Shown: piece by piece, positions 51,851 to 64,000 of the stretch | How positions within the stretch are numbered: the stretch's first letter is position 1 | Layout: every line of letters starts with the position of its first letter | Assembly: GCA_963920665.1 (NCBI GenBank) | Contig: OY987263.1 | Coordinates: forward strand, 30,616,547-30,680,546 | DNA: 64,000 nucleotides | Source of the DNA: Straminergon stramineum | Taxonomy: Eukaryota > Streptophyta > Bryopsida > Hypnales > Calliergonaceae | Direction of reading: 5' to 3' | Notes under the pieces: generated by a model | Database searches by the model: none | What the model saw: only the letters and a program-made list of their open reading frames with translations | What the model was told of the DNA's origin: nothing | Position numbers and translations under genes: made by a program

Positions 51851-54800
51851 AGGTTCTAATGACTTTATGCCAAAGAAAATACTTTCTTTTTCTTCCTATA
51901 ACTAATCAAAAAATTAAAAATAGCATGATTTATAATAATAAAAAGTGCTCTAAAAAAATTACTATTTCTTGCACTAATTGAATTAAGAGCAAACTTCCAT
52001 GTTGTATTGGAATTAGAAAAGAATTTTCAAGTTTTCTAGAGTTAGAATTCCCTTCAAATGCCAAGTTTCATAATGCTTTTACTCCTATGTGAGTAGGGAG
52101 AAACTACATTTTGGAAATAGCTTTATTCATAGGAATAGATTTTATCCATAAAAAATAGGAGGATCTATAACCAAATATTCCCTCAATTTTTTTTATAGCT
52201 TTTTCAATGATAAATTGACCTCCAAAAAACATTGGAACTCCTTGCAACTCACATATATCTCCAAACTCTATTTTCATCTTTTTTGTTGTCCTTTTGAAGT
52301 AGGACATTTTTCACACTTTATTTTTTATTTTTTTGAAGTAAAAGTACATTTTGGCACTTTAGAAGAGTATTATTGATGCTCTGCTTTCTATTATCACATA
52401 ACATTGTATAAATAGGCAATGGTCTTCCCTATGCTAGGAAGGTATTATACTTTGCTAGATACCTAGAAGGAAATTTGTACCAATTAATTCAAGAATTGAG
52501 GTTGGTTGAGGAGCTATATAAGACAATTTTGTTCACTATAGGGGGGTCCTTTTCAAGGATGCAAAAGGGACCCCTACCTCATTGGTAAGCAATATTATGT
52601 CAATTGGTTCATAACATTTAACATTAAAGTATCATGCCATTTAATTTCCTTTTCATATTAGAAAAATAAAATAAAAGACTTATGTGATCCCTACCAATAC
52701 TGTTGAATTTTGAATTTTATATTAAATATTAAGTGGTATTGAATCCATTTATAGTCCCTTTACACTAGGTCTTACAAAAAAGGAGTAATTTAAGGAAGGT
52801 GATTTATATGAATCCATTTCACACATGTTGTCCATACAAATGTAATTGTAACAATACAACCGTATGACATACCATTGATGTGTTTAGACATATGCCATAT
52901 TGTCAACCATATTTGTATAGTGGTCACATAAGTGATGATGGAACATGTTGGTCACACCAATTGTTGACATTAGAGATCTGACTACTTAGGTTCATATTGT
53001 CTTGTTGAGGGCCTCTTATAATGTGTGTCCATCATCTTTCTTTGAATTTTTTCTTGTATTTGAGTGCACACTTGACCTTTGTATGTTCACTTTGTGTGGG
53101 GGAAATGCGTAGCTATTGGACGATTTTTAGGGCGAATTTTCTCTACTTGTGTTGTGTGTTTCTTATTTGACTATGTGACTTGTGCTTGGTGAATGTTGTT
53201 GCTCTCTGTCTTTTGTGCTCCTACTCCTAATCCATGGCTAATTTTGAGGAGACTGGGTAGTAAGTATGAAGTCTGTAGCTTTATTGCAAGGTTTCCAGTA
53301 TTATTGTGTGAATTCATCACCATCGTATTTCGTGGTGTTTCGACATTGTGGTACTCGCTCTTTTGGGGTGATCCGAGGTTGATTTAATTTGTGGTGTGTA
53401 TCCATCAAAGTGTGAGCTCAGTGTTATAGTTTTCCTATTCTTTGAAAATACCAATTACGTTTCTCCCCTTCCTACAATGTGTAATTTAATTGGTTTGGTA
53501 GTAGAGGTTTAAAATTTATGAAGGAAAAAAATTGAAGAATTGAGCGTACAGCTATTGTCCCATAACAAAATTAACTTTGATGTTGACAAAATATAGAAGT
53601 ACCCTTGATTGGATTTTAGAGTTTAAAATGAAAAACAGGTCATTCAAAATGAAAAATGGGCCTTTGAAAACAACAATAGAATTGTTTATTTCAATGTATC
53701 CTTTTGTTCTGTATGAATTTGGTATAGTATACTTCCATACATTCAACAGGTTGTACCTTGTTTTTTTCTAAAAACATTCTCTTTCATTTTATGGATTGAG
53801 AATTGTGCAATCTTCTTACAATATGACATTGTAAAGTCGAATTTAGGATGTAAGGCCAAAACATTGACTTATTTAGATTCAAAAGAACAATCATTAACAT
53901 ATGTCTTTTAATGAGAAGTGAAATAATTGAAGTTTACATCAAAGATTTCAATTGCATTTCTAACATCTGCATGAACTTTGTCACAATGTATTGATCAAGG
54001 TTGCTAGTAGGTGAGCCTGGAGCAGTGAGCCCATGAGCCCATGAGCTAATGAGTGGAAACTTTTTATGCCTCAAATTAATAGTGAGGTACCTATGACCAT
54101 GGATTATGAAAGTCCTTCAATTCTCTAGAAGTAGAGTCTAGATAAGGAAATAACAGTTTATTTTAACTTGGCTTTTAATTTTTCTTGGACACAACTGGAT
54201 GTAGTCAATTTGGTTAGTAGTCTCACAATGGATAGTGCAAAATAAAAACACCAAATGTCCAAGATGTAGCCATAAAACACACAAATCCAATCATAAATAA
54301 AAATCGACATACAAAAGCACGATTGATGAGATATGTCAATCTCATGAGTGTAAGTCTAGGTGGACTTGGCCACAGAATCGGAAGTCTTCAATGAATCGGA
54401 AGACTCTCTATTCTCAGATGCAGACCTATCTATGAACTACAAGACATTTAGAGCATATGTATCTTTTCGACGTTGTCGCATTGTCAATGCGTTCATTATG
54501 TGAAAATACATAATTGTTTGTTAAATTGGAGTTTTTTTTAGAGTCTCAATAAACAAATGGGGTCATACTCCACTTGAACTCTTTTTTCTTACTTCTATTT
54601 GACAAACATTTAGTTCTTTGATTTCTATATTAGAAAATATTTTAATATTTTAGTTTGTTTATTTGAAGTTGTAAAAACAAAAGGTAAAGCTTGTTTTCCC
54701 TTTTTGTTTTTTTTAATGGATTAGAAGTCCACGTAGATGATGTGGATAGAATTATTGATGATAAGAGGTGGCCTATGGGTGTATTATGGCCCATGCGGCA

Positions 54801-55012
54801 TCTTAGTGGCCAAAATCCACTAGCTGAGGTGGATGGCATGGAGGTTGAGGTGGCGGATGAGGTGGAGGGTCATCTTCTTCCTCCTCCTTGTTTGCTTAGG
54901 GGAATTCATCACTTTGAGAGGGCATTACACATTGTTCATAGAGATTTTGATAATGAAATTTTGAGAGCTTGTGTATCTTGTTTTTGTGTTTCAAAAAGCT
55001 ATCACTCATTAA
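51851..55012. other. AT-rich intergenic DNA, nothing recognised
   Basis: A hairpin-forming pair (GGGGTCCTTTT / AAAAGGGACCCC) lies near 52,541-52,578. A 132-codon plus-strand ORF (54691-55089) runs into the downstream tandem repeat and has no recognisable family. Confidence 0.45.
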
Positions 55013-55560
55013 GTTTGGAGTTAGTATGTGTAAGTTATGAGTTTGGGAGTGAAGTGTTGTGGAGCTGCCTCAAACTTTCAAGAGAGTGAGCTTTGGTAGA
55101 CTATAAAAGGGGTATAGTATCTTAGTTTTGAGTGAAACTTAAAGAGTTTGTAGATAATTCTTTTATCTTTCCAAAATAGGTTTATTGTTTTGATTTGGAG
55201 CTAGTATATGAAAATTATGGGCTTGAGAGTGAAAGGATGAAGAGATGCTTTTGGGTTTTCAAGAGAGTGAACTTTGAAAGGCTATGAAATGAGGATGGTA
55301 CCTTAGTTTTGAGTGAAACTTAGGAATTTTCTAGATAATTTTTTTATCTTTCCAAAATAGGTTTCTTGTTTTGATTTGGAGTTAGTATGTGAAAGTTATG
55401 AGCTTGGGAGTGAAGTATAGGTGAGCTGCCTTTGAGTTGAGAAGGGTGAACTTTGATCGACCATAAAAGTCGAACAATATCTTAGTTTTAAGTGAATTTT
55501 GGAGATGTTGTAGAACTTTTTGATAGCTTTTCAGGGATATATTACACTCTGAGTTTGGAG
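55013..55560. repeat. ~180-bp tandem repeat, three units plus a start
   Basis: Units begin G(T/A)TTTGGAG at 55013, 55192, 55373 and (truncated) 55553, spacing 179-181 bp. Each has GTGAAAGTTATGAGCTTG-like, GAGTGAACTTTG-like, CTTAGTTTTGAGTGAAACTT and ATCTTTCCAAAATAGGTTT blocks. Diverged. Confidence 0.85.
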
Positions 55561-56052
55561 TTGTAGAACGGACGTGGAACTCATTCATCTATCAGACACT
55601 TCTTCAAGGGGAGTTTATGACGGATATGCCTTTTTTTCCTACTATTTTTTACCACACATGATGTATATTGACACTCCATGACATCTTTTGAGAGGTGTAT
55701 GGAAATGTGATAGTATTTTGATTCATATGACATCATCCAGGGGTTTATTATTATATTTGTGACTTTATATGACCACGGGATCTTCCATTGTTTGGGCCAC
55801 ATCTAGTTGCAGCTAGAAGCCCCGCATTTTCCCAAGGCAAGGCTTCTCTACTTGACAACGTTTTGGTTTAGAGCAACCAAAATCCGCAAAGGCCGTTGCC
55901 ATTTGGTTCTTTGGACTAAAGAAAAGACTTTGATTCTTCATCATTGCATTTGTTGACATCAATCCTCAATGACTGCAAACAAATGTAATACCACATTAGA
56001 GGTTGACAATTTGAAGATCATCATACGAAAACAAAATTTGAAAAGTGCAAAC

Positions 56053-59000
56053 TTACTTACTGAATTTTCCCTTCCAAGTGAATTTCCGAGGCACTACGGG
56101 CATGTTGTCCAGGTCTTGTGAAACCATGACTACAGCTAGTGGTTGTATCGCCACCACGGTCAAATTGGACTTCTTCATTGGTTTGAGGATGGCTTCAAAA
56201 ATGTCCTTGTTCTCCTCTAAAGCCACAATGTGGTGGCTTGTTCCACGACAAGCAGTAAGCAATGCACCTGAAGGCAAGGGAAAAAAACATATTAGTTCAA
56301 TGTCATGCACAAATTTGTTTTGCAATAGACAAAACTCAAATTAAAAGAAAACCTGTGGATGCATTGCAATCCAAAACCAAATCTCCTTTGACACTCATAG
56401 CTTCAAGTAGAATTTGGAAAAAACGGGGGTCTTTTTCACGAGCACCCTGCCACGGCATTTTGCCATTCAGCACCATGTCATTTGGATGAGTGTAGTTCAT
56501 GAACATGTGGTCCCATGCAATGTCCACACCGGCTTTATTCATCGTCATTGTGCATTTGAAAGCAAAATCGGATTTTCTTTTCACGCCTAAGTCCTTCACC
56601 ACAAGGGTGATTCCAAACTTTTGCATCTACAAGCATTCAATATAGTTCTACAATCATTAGAATTGCAAAGTCCTTGTAGCATTATAAAATGCATATAAAA
56701 GCAACATAGGGTGTTTAAGCTATAGAGGTTGAATGGAATCTACTATCTTAGTATTGTCTATTGCTGAGGTCAAGTGCATGCAATTCATGTCCATCCACTC
56801 CTTCTTCAACATCTGGTATGTCTCACAAAGTCCAGCAATGTTGGACTTCGCTTTGGCGCTCCATGAGTGAAACACTATGATGCATTTGTGGTCTTGGAGG
56901 TGCTTCAAGGCAGAACTGAACGCCAATTGAAGAGCTTCATCTCCTACATCTTCATTCCATTCGGGTACCTCGTGCGGCGGAGAAGATAGCCCTGGCATAG
57001 GCAAGTTCTCTGGGCAGTCAAAGAATATGACATCCACACCTAGCCTAGCATTAGGCACATCGTAAAACATGCAAGGCTTTCCACCTGAAACCTGCTAGTA
57101 CAAAATACATGAAAAAAAGAACCACCAGTATACTCTATGTTCATATTAACCAAGACATGTAAATGAATTTTCAAGTTGAACTCTAAGATCATTACCTTCT
57201 TCAAAAATGCCAAAACTTCTTTATACTAGGTCGGCGTCTAGGACTCCATGTCATCCACTAGGTCCTTAATAGAGATGTTGAGGATAAAATCCTCAGACTT
57301 GGTTAAATCATCTTCACTGAGCACAATCGCTTGTGTTACATGAGTAATGACCTCTTCAGTGAGCTGCGACAAAGTAGCCTTCCTCTTCACTCCGCTTTGA
57401 GATCAATCTTGCATTTCAAATCCCTAATCTACCGTGGATGATGCTGGATTTGGGTAGCCCATTTTGACCTTCTTCTTGCCTTTGGTCTTTGCCTATTTCT
57501 TCCTTCTCTTTCTCCTTCTCTGTCAACTTGGCCAATCTCTTAGCTTCCTTCTTCTCCTTGGCGGTGAGAAGAACTTGGATTCACACCTCTTTCTTTTTAT
57601 CAGTTGCGTCCCTTCTTGCAATGGCCTTCCTCCTTTGCCTGTTCGTCATGCCTGAGAACTCGTCCACGTCCAAGTCAATGGCACATTTGCCATCTAAAGA
57701 TGCCCGTAGTTGCACCTTGGATAGATGAGTGAATACTAGGGTGCATTCCAGATACCACACTCCTCCACTAAGGTGAGCCGTGGTGAACATGCGCAGCTGG
57801 CTCGGCGTGAATATGCAGTCAATGGAGCTTCAGTCTAGCCATGAAGACAAGAAAGGAGGTAGGTCCTTCCGTCCAATAGCACCCTTTGCTTCCATCTCAT
57901 ATTTGAAGTATTTGTAGCAGAGAAACCTACAATCATTAGAGGCAAGTTTGAATTTGGATATGTAGAAAAGAAAACTAAAAACGCTATATTATTAATTGGA
58001 AATATTGGTTTAGAAATTCTTCAACTACTCAAAACAATTCAAGTATTCAAACAACATAAAAGACAACTAGTACGAATACAACATATATATGTTGAATCCA
58101 CCTCAAATAACATTTTAAGTTATGATATTTTCTTTGAATTGAGGTTAACTACAATTGTACTTGAATAGAACCCTTCGAACCACCAAGGTGGATCCCTCGT
58201 AGTTCATGAAGGAGTCCCCCTTCTTGAAGTAATTTGCTCCTTTGAAGTATAGCCCAAAACCTTGATCCCATATCTTCCTCCTCCAACCTTCCACGTACTC
58301 TTGTAAGGTTTCCGGTTGCTCTGAGATAGTCATGTCTATCTTGGTGTTGTCTTGTTTGACCACCTCCTCAAAGTATTCCACTGTCGCATCTTTGATCTAC
58401 ACACATTGGTGAGTAAAACTATTACCTTACATGAATGGTGTAGATGAAAAAGACATTACCTATTACAATTTTAGCTATGCAATAGAGTACATCATTCCGT
58501 GAAAGTCAATGACATCTTATGCCTAGGCATTCACCCCTGTATACCAAACACATTTGCTTAAGAAAGGGCCCAAGTGTGTTTCGGAGACCAGCTTGGGTGG
58601 AAATTTCCTTGCCTTTCAAGATGGGAGTCAGGAGTTCCACCATTTAAGGAACTTGACCTTGTATTCAGGTGAGGTATTGCAAATGGCCACCATCTGCAAC
58701 TTCTCCAAGGTCATTTTTGGCACCTCGTTTGAGCTCCAGTGCCTCTCGACCTACACAAACAAGATCAAATGTTGTCATATGTCTAAATGAAAGCTCAACC
58801 AAGAGGAAATCATGAAATGATTTTTAGAAGATTAGTACTCACCTCTTTGAGGAACCCAACTCCATGAGCAGGATAGGCAACTATCAACAATTTGATCATT
58901 TTGACATAGAGCTTGACATTCTTCTCCTTCGCCCCTACCCTCATGGCATAAGTGGCCCCTTCTACAGTCTTCTCATCAATCAATGTTGTCTCTTGGTATC

Positions 59001-59280
59001 TCCGAAGTATTGCATCTACCACCAATGCAATTTCGTGCTACCAAACTCAAAGATATTTTCAAATATTGAACAACAGAAGAAATAGAAGAAACCAATAGGC
59101 AACAATTATTCTAAATAGAATAGTTATGCAATTCCAATCTCACCTGAATACAAATGAGGTGAACACCTCTCTTGGCATGGAGTACCAGGTCTTCCTTGGT
59201 AGCTATGCAATACATCTTTTCCTCTCCGATGGTTGTGAGTGCCAAATTACCCACCTTTGGTAATTCGTGAACACCACTAG
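56053..59280 (-). pseudogene. Decayed intron-containing gene with N6/N4 DNA methyltransferase-like domain
   Basis: Minus-strand protein remnants appear in order: 59285-59149 (EEKMYCIATKEDLVLHAKRG), 59036-58843, 58750-58540, 58400-58148, 57930-57200, 57088-56723, 56626-56350 and 56270-56053. Several are bounded by plausible splice sites, so this is not a retrocopy. The last two join as GDLVLDCNASTG + GALLTACRG, then HHIVALEENKDIF, which resembles motif I of beta-class adenine/cytosine-N4 methyltransferases (family pattern VLDPFxGSGTT...GIE). The earlier FFDCPENLPMPG sits where the catalytic D/N-PP-Y/F motif IV would be, giving the IV-then-I order of that class, but the motif is altered. In-frame stops near 57226, 57238, 57403, 57424, 57830, 58616 and 58628, plus a frame change near 57,580, show decay. 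Family assignment is inference from the motif pattern; a multi-copy plant gene family is likely. Confidence 0.6.
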
Positions 59281-60660
59281 GTTTTAGGTTTCGGCTAAGT
59301 GACTCCTACTTTTGGGTGTCTAAGTGTGGTCCATTGTGCCTTCCAAGCAATGGATCTTTTTACTAAGTGCCTAAGTGACCCCGAATTGCAAGATTTGCTT
59401 AAACTACTTCCAAAATTTTGGGCCTACCGGATGGAAGGCCTGTTGGATGATTTGGATGGAACCTACACCAGGACAGAACTATCCTAGGAACCCTCTAGTT
59501 CATCTCGTTCCATTTCTAAAAACATAAGACTCGACCCTATCTGACCTTCCTACCCAAAGTTATGGGTGGATGAAGTTTGACCGCTACTTGGTTCCTCAAA
59601 CTTCATCCATCTATTACACCTAGTTCCCCAATTCATAAGGATACTAAATTTAGAGAGATGGTTCTCAAGAATTGATCCTACCCAGATCTGGAGTTGGACC
59701 CTGATCGGGGATTTCTACTAAATTTTCATCCAAGCCTTACCCAAACTTCATCTGTTAATTTCTTCTAACCTATAACTCGGAATTGACTTTTCTCTTCGGC
59801 CATGGACCCTAATTGGGAGCCTCCTCCTAATGTATTTACTTCTTTGTCAAACTCGGAGCTTAGCTATTCTTCATCCAATTTGATCCTAAACTTCATTCGG
59901 AGATAATTTTCTCAATTTCCACCCAATTTGGGTGTGCCTTATGGTTTCGGAAAGCCACGGCCTTTGTCTTTAAGCTTATGTCTTTAGAAATTATTTGACC
60001 TACGGTCCTAAGGGTCTGACCTAGGGGTAGGCCTCGGCCCAAGCTACTAAATTCTAATTAGAGCCCTAGGGAAAGTTTGGAGAGGTTTCACTCATGCCTT
60101 GGAACTTGAGTCGTTGATCGCACCCCCTGGAAGCTCTACCTCCTCTGCCATGAACTCCTGCGCCATGAGACAACGAACCATCGTTCTAAACATAAAATAA
60201 ATTGGTGCAAGGGTTTAATTGTTGATTTTTATCCTGTTTCTTTCTTCTTCCCTTCTTTTCCTTCCTCCCACACTCTAAGGTGACCCAACTACCCTCCTCT
60301 CCTACCTACCAAGCCAATCTCAAAGACATGTTATACCATCCTCCAAGGTTGAGCTACTTTTTACGTCTTATATCTTACGTCCTCTACTTACGTATCACAC
60401 TTAATCTCGTGGTGATCACCTACTTCTAATCTAAGGGCTTAAGTAAGACTTGAGGATTTCCCCTCCTACATTATCTACTCCCACTCCTAACCTTCAAATT
60501 GTCCTCCCTCTTGTCACCTTTTCATTCTTTTGTCCATTTGCTCGTTGCCTTGATAGTGATTTACGAGAAACGGGGAGTTGGATTCCTCACCCTGACGGTT
60601 TGCTCAGCGTGGTTGAGTGTGTTGTAGACCTCCTCTCCTCTTCCTACCTTAATTACCGGC
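59281..60660. other. Repeat-like intergenic DNA without recognised gene
   Basis: Codon-like stretches appear in several frames but none extends into a known protein. An inverted pair (TGGATGAAGTTTGA at 59567-59580 and its inverse at 59596-59609) forms a possible hairpin. Confidence 0.4.
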
Positions 60661-60682
60661 CGCTCTCTCCTTCTCTTCCCCT

Positions 60683-60960
60683 TGGACAACCTTGTTTTTT
60701 CCCCTCCCCATCCTCAGTTTTAGACAACTTTTTTTTCTTCCCCCGCCCTCAATCCTGGACAACCCTTGTTTTTTTTCTCTCCATCTTTAGTTCCACACCC
60801 CCATGACCCGAGCCCTAATATTGCACCCTAACCCCCAACAACGACCTCCGTAACCCAAGCCCCTAGTAACGACCCTCGTAACCTCAGTATTGCACCCCCA
60901 ACTCCCCAATAATCCTAATATCGCACTTGACCCCTCAATATCGCACCCCGACTTTTGACT
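60683..60960. repeat. Short tandem and interspersed C/T-rich repeats
   Basis: Three ~35-38-bp units start at 60683, 60721 and 60756 (TGGACAAC or TAGACAAC followed by a T run and C-rich text). Then four occurrences of an ATATTGCACCC-like word follow to about 60,950. Confidence 0.65.
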
Positions 60961-61337
60961 ACTAACAACCCCTGCCACCGTCGGTACTCAGCCCTGCTCC
61001 GCCCAATGCTTGGCCTTGGCCTCTTGGGTATCAAGGTTCTAGTGGGCTAGGTGTTGGGTTGATATGGGCCGGTTGATGTACTAGCTTTGGTGTTGCTGAT
61101 TTTTTGCAAGTGCTAGGGAGGTTGGGGCATGCCATGCCTATGGGTTGCAAGTGTGAGCTAGATTCGTGGGGTGACACCCTCACTAGATTTCTCCCTAATT
61201 CCTTTCTACCCTTGACTTTGACTTCTATTTCTATTTTTTTGGGTCCTAAACCTTGGTTTATTCCCAACGTGTTTTGGGAACTAATCCTTGTGGGAAGGGG
61301 GGCCATGTGGCCTCATGGTTCTCTTTTGAGGTGGTTT

Positions 61338-61515
61338 TAACACGCCACTAAGACTTTTCATCCCAAGGGGGGTCAAAGCTTTGCTGTCATTCCTCCTTTT
61401 TAACACACTGCTAATACTTTTCACCCAAGGGGGTTCAAAGCTTTGCCATCTTTCCACTATCTCACACATCATGAGGATTCTTTTACCCTATGGGGTTCAA
61501 AGCTTCGTTATATGG
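61338..61515. repeat. ~62-bp tandem repeat, three diverged units
   Basis: Units start near 61338, 61401 and 61461. Each has a CACACTGCTAATACTTTTCA-like start and a GGGGTTCAAAGCTTTG-like middle. Confidence 0.75.
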
Positions 61516-63540
61516 GCGGGACCCACTACCCTCACACCCTCATGTCTCTCAACAATGAATAACATGTCACTATGAGGGACAAGGACAAAAGAGAAGGAAA
61601 GGGCCTTGGACACTTAAGGGCTAGCGACACCGGTTAGTAACATCAATAACTTGAACTAAAGGCCCCCCAAAGGGTCATCGCCAATCATATGGGGGGTTGT
61701 TCTAAGGTTAGTACACGACAAAATAAGGAGAGTGACCAAAAGGGTCTCTCAAAGGTAAGCACCCACAACCTCTAGCAACCTAGGAAGTTAGCAAAAGCTT
61801 TCAAGCTTAAGCTTGGAAGAGTTAGTACCACACTCAATCAAAAGGAAAGGTAAGGGACACACAAGACCTTGCAAGCTCCAAAAACAACAACAATGGCTCC
61901 AAGTGCCCAAAAAACACCGTTGCAAGGTTTATGGCTAAAATGCCACAATTCCAACATTAATTGGACCCAACGGACCCAATTACACAAAAAGGGAGGTGGT
62001 GAGAGAGGAGAAGGGATGCCCTTTTATACTCTTTCCCGGGCACCCACCTCTCCTTGTTCATCTAAGTTAACGTTATCTTCTTGTATTTTCATCCAAAACT
62101 CAAGGCTTTCATCCTATAATGGCCTACTAAGCTAACTTTTGGAGATTAACTCTAAATTGCAAACGGATTGCACCATTGGCTTCAAAAGGCCATTTTTACT
62201 AATCCAATGTCCCCTCCCCCTTTTCTATCTTCAAAATCACAATGAAACCTAGTGCCAACTTAACGCCCAAACTAAGGGAAAATTCCAACTTTTGGACGTT
62301 GACTTTTCTAGCAAAAGTCACTAGCCTAGGCTCCTAAGTAGATATGGGGGAGTGAGAAAAGACCTATCTTGCACTCCATTCCGCTTTCGTATGCTCTCGC
62401 TCCGCCGGTCAAACCCACCGTGGACTTTAATTTCTATTAATTATCGGGGAATGTTGCAAGTTCGGGTACTTCTAACTATTGGAATGTTGTGAAACTTGTC
62501 AGGGAAGCTTATTAACATAAATTATGCTATGATAATTTTTAATGAGAATTTACCGCTATCTGGGGAATTTCTAGGAATTTCCAAGAATTTTCCATCGCAG
62601 GTTTGGGCAGTTGACCGTCCGGAAAGACATCTTCTGACTATCAGAAAATTCCGAAATTTTTCGTGAAACCTCCCATGGGATACCACAACACATGTGTAGG
62701 CTCATATTTTTACTCTATACATTGGCCCACGGGGGACAATTTCTACCCCTTCATTTAATTATCGGTGGCCAGGGAATCTTTCACACTGGGGGGAATCTTA
62801 GCGAACCAACTTTGCCGTTGGTTCCTGGGCATGGATTTAACCCCAAACCACCCTCATTGGACCTTAGATTCCTCCATGGTCCCATCTTGGTATTTTCGAC
62901 ATCTACATGTCAACAATTTGGGATTCTACTATTTCGTTGGTGGAATGGAGAAACTAGAACCTATCTCCAGGAACTAATTCCTATACCTCACCAAGATTCC
63001 CTCGACCAAATCTAGCTTAGAGATGTCTATCCCATGTGGGGTTTTGAGCCTAATATGCCCAAGTCTAATAATTGACCCATTTGCCACGATTAGTTGGGTT
63101 CTAACCTATTTACAACTCGTGGTTGGGCCTTTCTAGCTACAACATTCTAAAACTAGATCAAATACTATATTGGAATGTGACATTTTTATTTTGGTTCTAC
63201 ACTCTTTTTAAGGCTTTTTGTATAATAAGTGCAATTAAAATGACAAAATACCAAAAAAAGAAAGAATAAACCCCTGGTGACGAATTGGTAGCTCACATAT
63301 GGCCTCTATATTCGTGCAAATAGGGCTCCCTTGTGTGCACACTTTTGAACATTGAAGATGGTTTTGACTTCATCTTTTTGGTGAAATCGAATCACCATCA
63401 AGTCCTCAGAAATTGCCAATTTTTAGGATTTTTTTGTTCATGATTTTTTATTTATTATTAATTAATATATGCTTGTATATATTTTCTATGACAAACTGTC
63501 GTTTTTTCAAATAGTACTATTTTAGTACTTACTAGTAGTC
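61516..63540. other. Repeat-like intergenic DNA, nothing recognised
   Basis: No family, RNA gene or paired terminus was found. ORFs up to 107 codons (62692-63015) overlap one another and show no known domain. Confidence 0.4.
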
Positions 63541-63563
63541 GAAGTACTCAAAACGGTACTTTC

Positions 63564-63590
63564 AACCGTTGATTTTTTAGATCAACGGCT
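63564..63590. repeat. Hairpin with AGTACT-rich surroundings
   Basis: AACCGTTGAT and ATCAACGGCT pair at 9 of 10 positions around a short T-rich loop. Many AGTACT/TAGTACT words lie within 63,510-63,640. Confidence 0.6.
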
Positions 63591-64000
63591 AAGATTTCTC
63601 GGTTTCCTAGTACTCGTAGTACTCCTAGTACTAAGCATAGAAATCATTGTTTTGGCAAAATGCTATATAAATCGTTCGGTCTTTCTTCCAACTACCCTAT
63701 TGAATAACTTGCACTTGGGATGGCGCAATGAACGAAGTTTCGAAGTAGACTAGTCAAGTAGGAGGTCTATAAAGTGCCCATTTAAGAGCTAAAAATTAAT
63801 TTGAAGAGGTTAAACTTCTTGAAATACTTTTTAGTAAATCTTCTTTGAAAGAAAAATAGAATTGGCATCAAAACTATCATTTCATATTTTTTGGAGTTAG
63901 TTATGAATTTTTTGGATTTCATGGAATTAATCATTAATTTTTGAAATTGCAACATAGTAGATACTAAAAGTGTCCACCACTTGAAATGTATAGTATTTGT

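Noticed and set aside
1..64000. CRISPR array, tRNA or rRNA genes, prokaryotic operon structure
   Set aside because: No regularly spaced identical short repeats with unique spacers, no tRNA cloverleaf or rRNA words noticed, and all genes have spliceosomal introns.

Overview
The window is nuclear DNA of a land plant or other streptophyte. Evidence: GT-AG introns in every recognisable gene, a plant-type Mediator tail subunit, two plant-type nucleoside hydrolases, and long AT-rich intergenic stretches crowded with decayed transposon-like repeats. Only three intact protein genes could be supported in 64 kb, so the genome is repeat-rich. Protein affinities and gene density would fit a non-flowering plant, but the sequence alone does not fix the species.

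Layout: 1-9.9 kb is AT-rich repeat territory with foldback elements and no recognised gene. From 20,200 down to 9,931 (minus strand) lies MED15, a Mediator tail subunit. Its 21 coding exons could be joined in frame into 1,363 codons, from an N-terminal KIX domain through polyglutamine blocks to the conserved C-terminal domain. Its leader probably has an intron carrying a 358-bp tandem duplication. 22-32 kb is again repeats.

Two divergently transcribed nucleoside hydrolase genes follow. A URH1/NSH1-like gene lies on the minus strand (37,149-32,221; 9 exons, 338 aa) and a URH2/NSH2-like gene on the plus strand (43,793-49,331; 9 exons, 334 aa). All eight introns sit at matching positions and phases, so the two are ancient inverted paralogues whose 5' ends are 6.6 kb apart. 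In flowering plants the two products cooperate in breaking down uridine, inosine and xanthosine, so this looks like a physically linked purine/pyrimidine salvage-catabolism pair.

49.3-56 kb is intergenic and contains a ~180-bp tandem repeat. 59.3-56.05 kb (minus strand) holds a decayed intron-containing gene with a domain resembling a beta-class N6-adenine/N4-cytosine DNA methyltransferase; it has several in-frame stops. 59.3-64 kb is repeat-like DNA without a recognised gene.

The most unusual repeat signal is a dispersed family whose ends read TTAA-CCCCTAAAGG and whose opposite ends carry the inverse. There are copies of about 930-950 bp, 645 bp and 241 bp plus fragments and single ends. 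The TTAA flank with a C-rich terminus resembles the piggyBac superfamily, which is rarely reported in plants. All exon joins were made by eye from splice signals, reading phase and family knowledge; none was checked against transcripts or databases.
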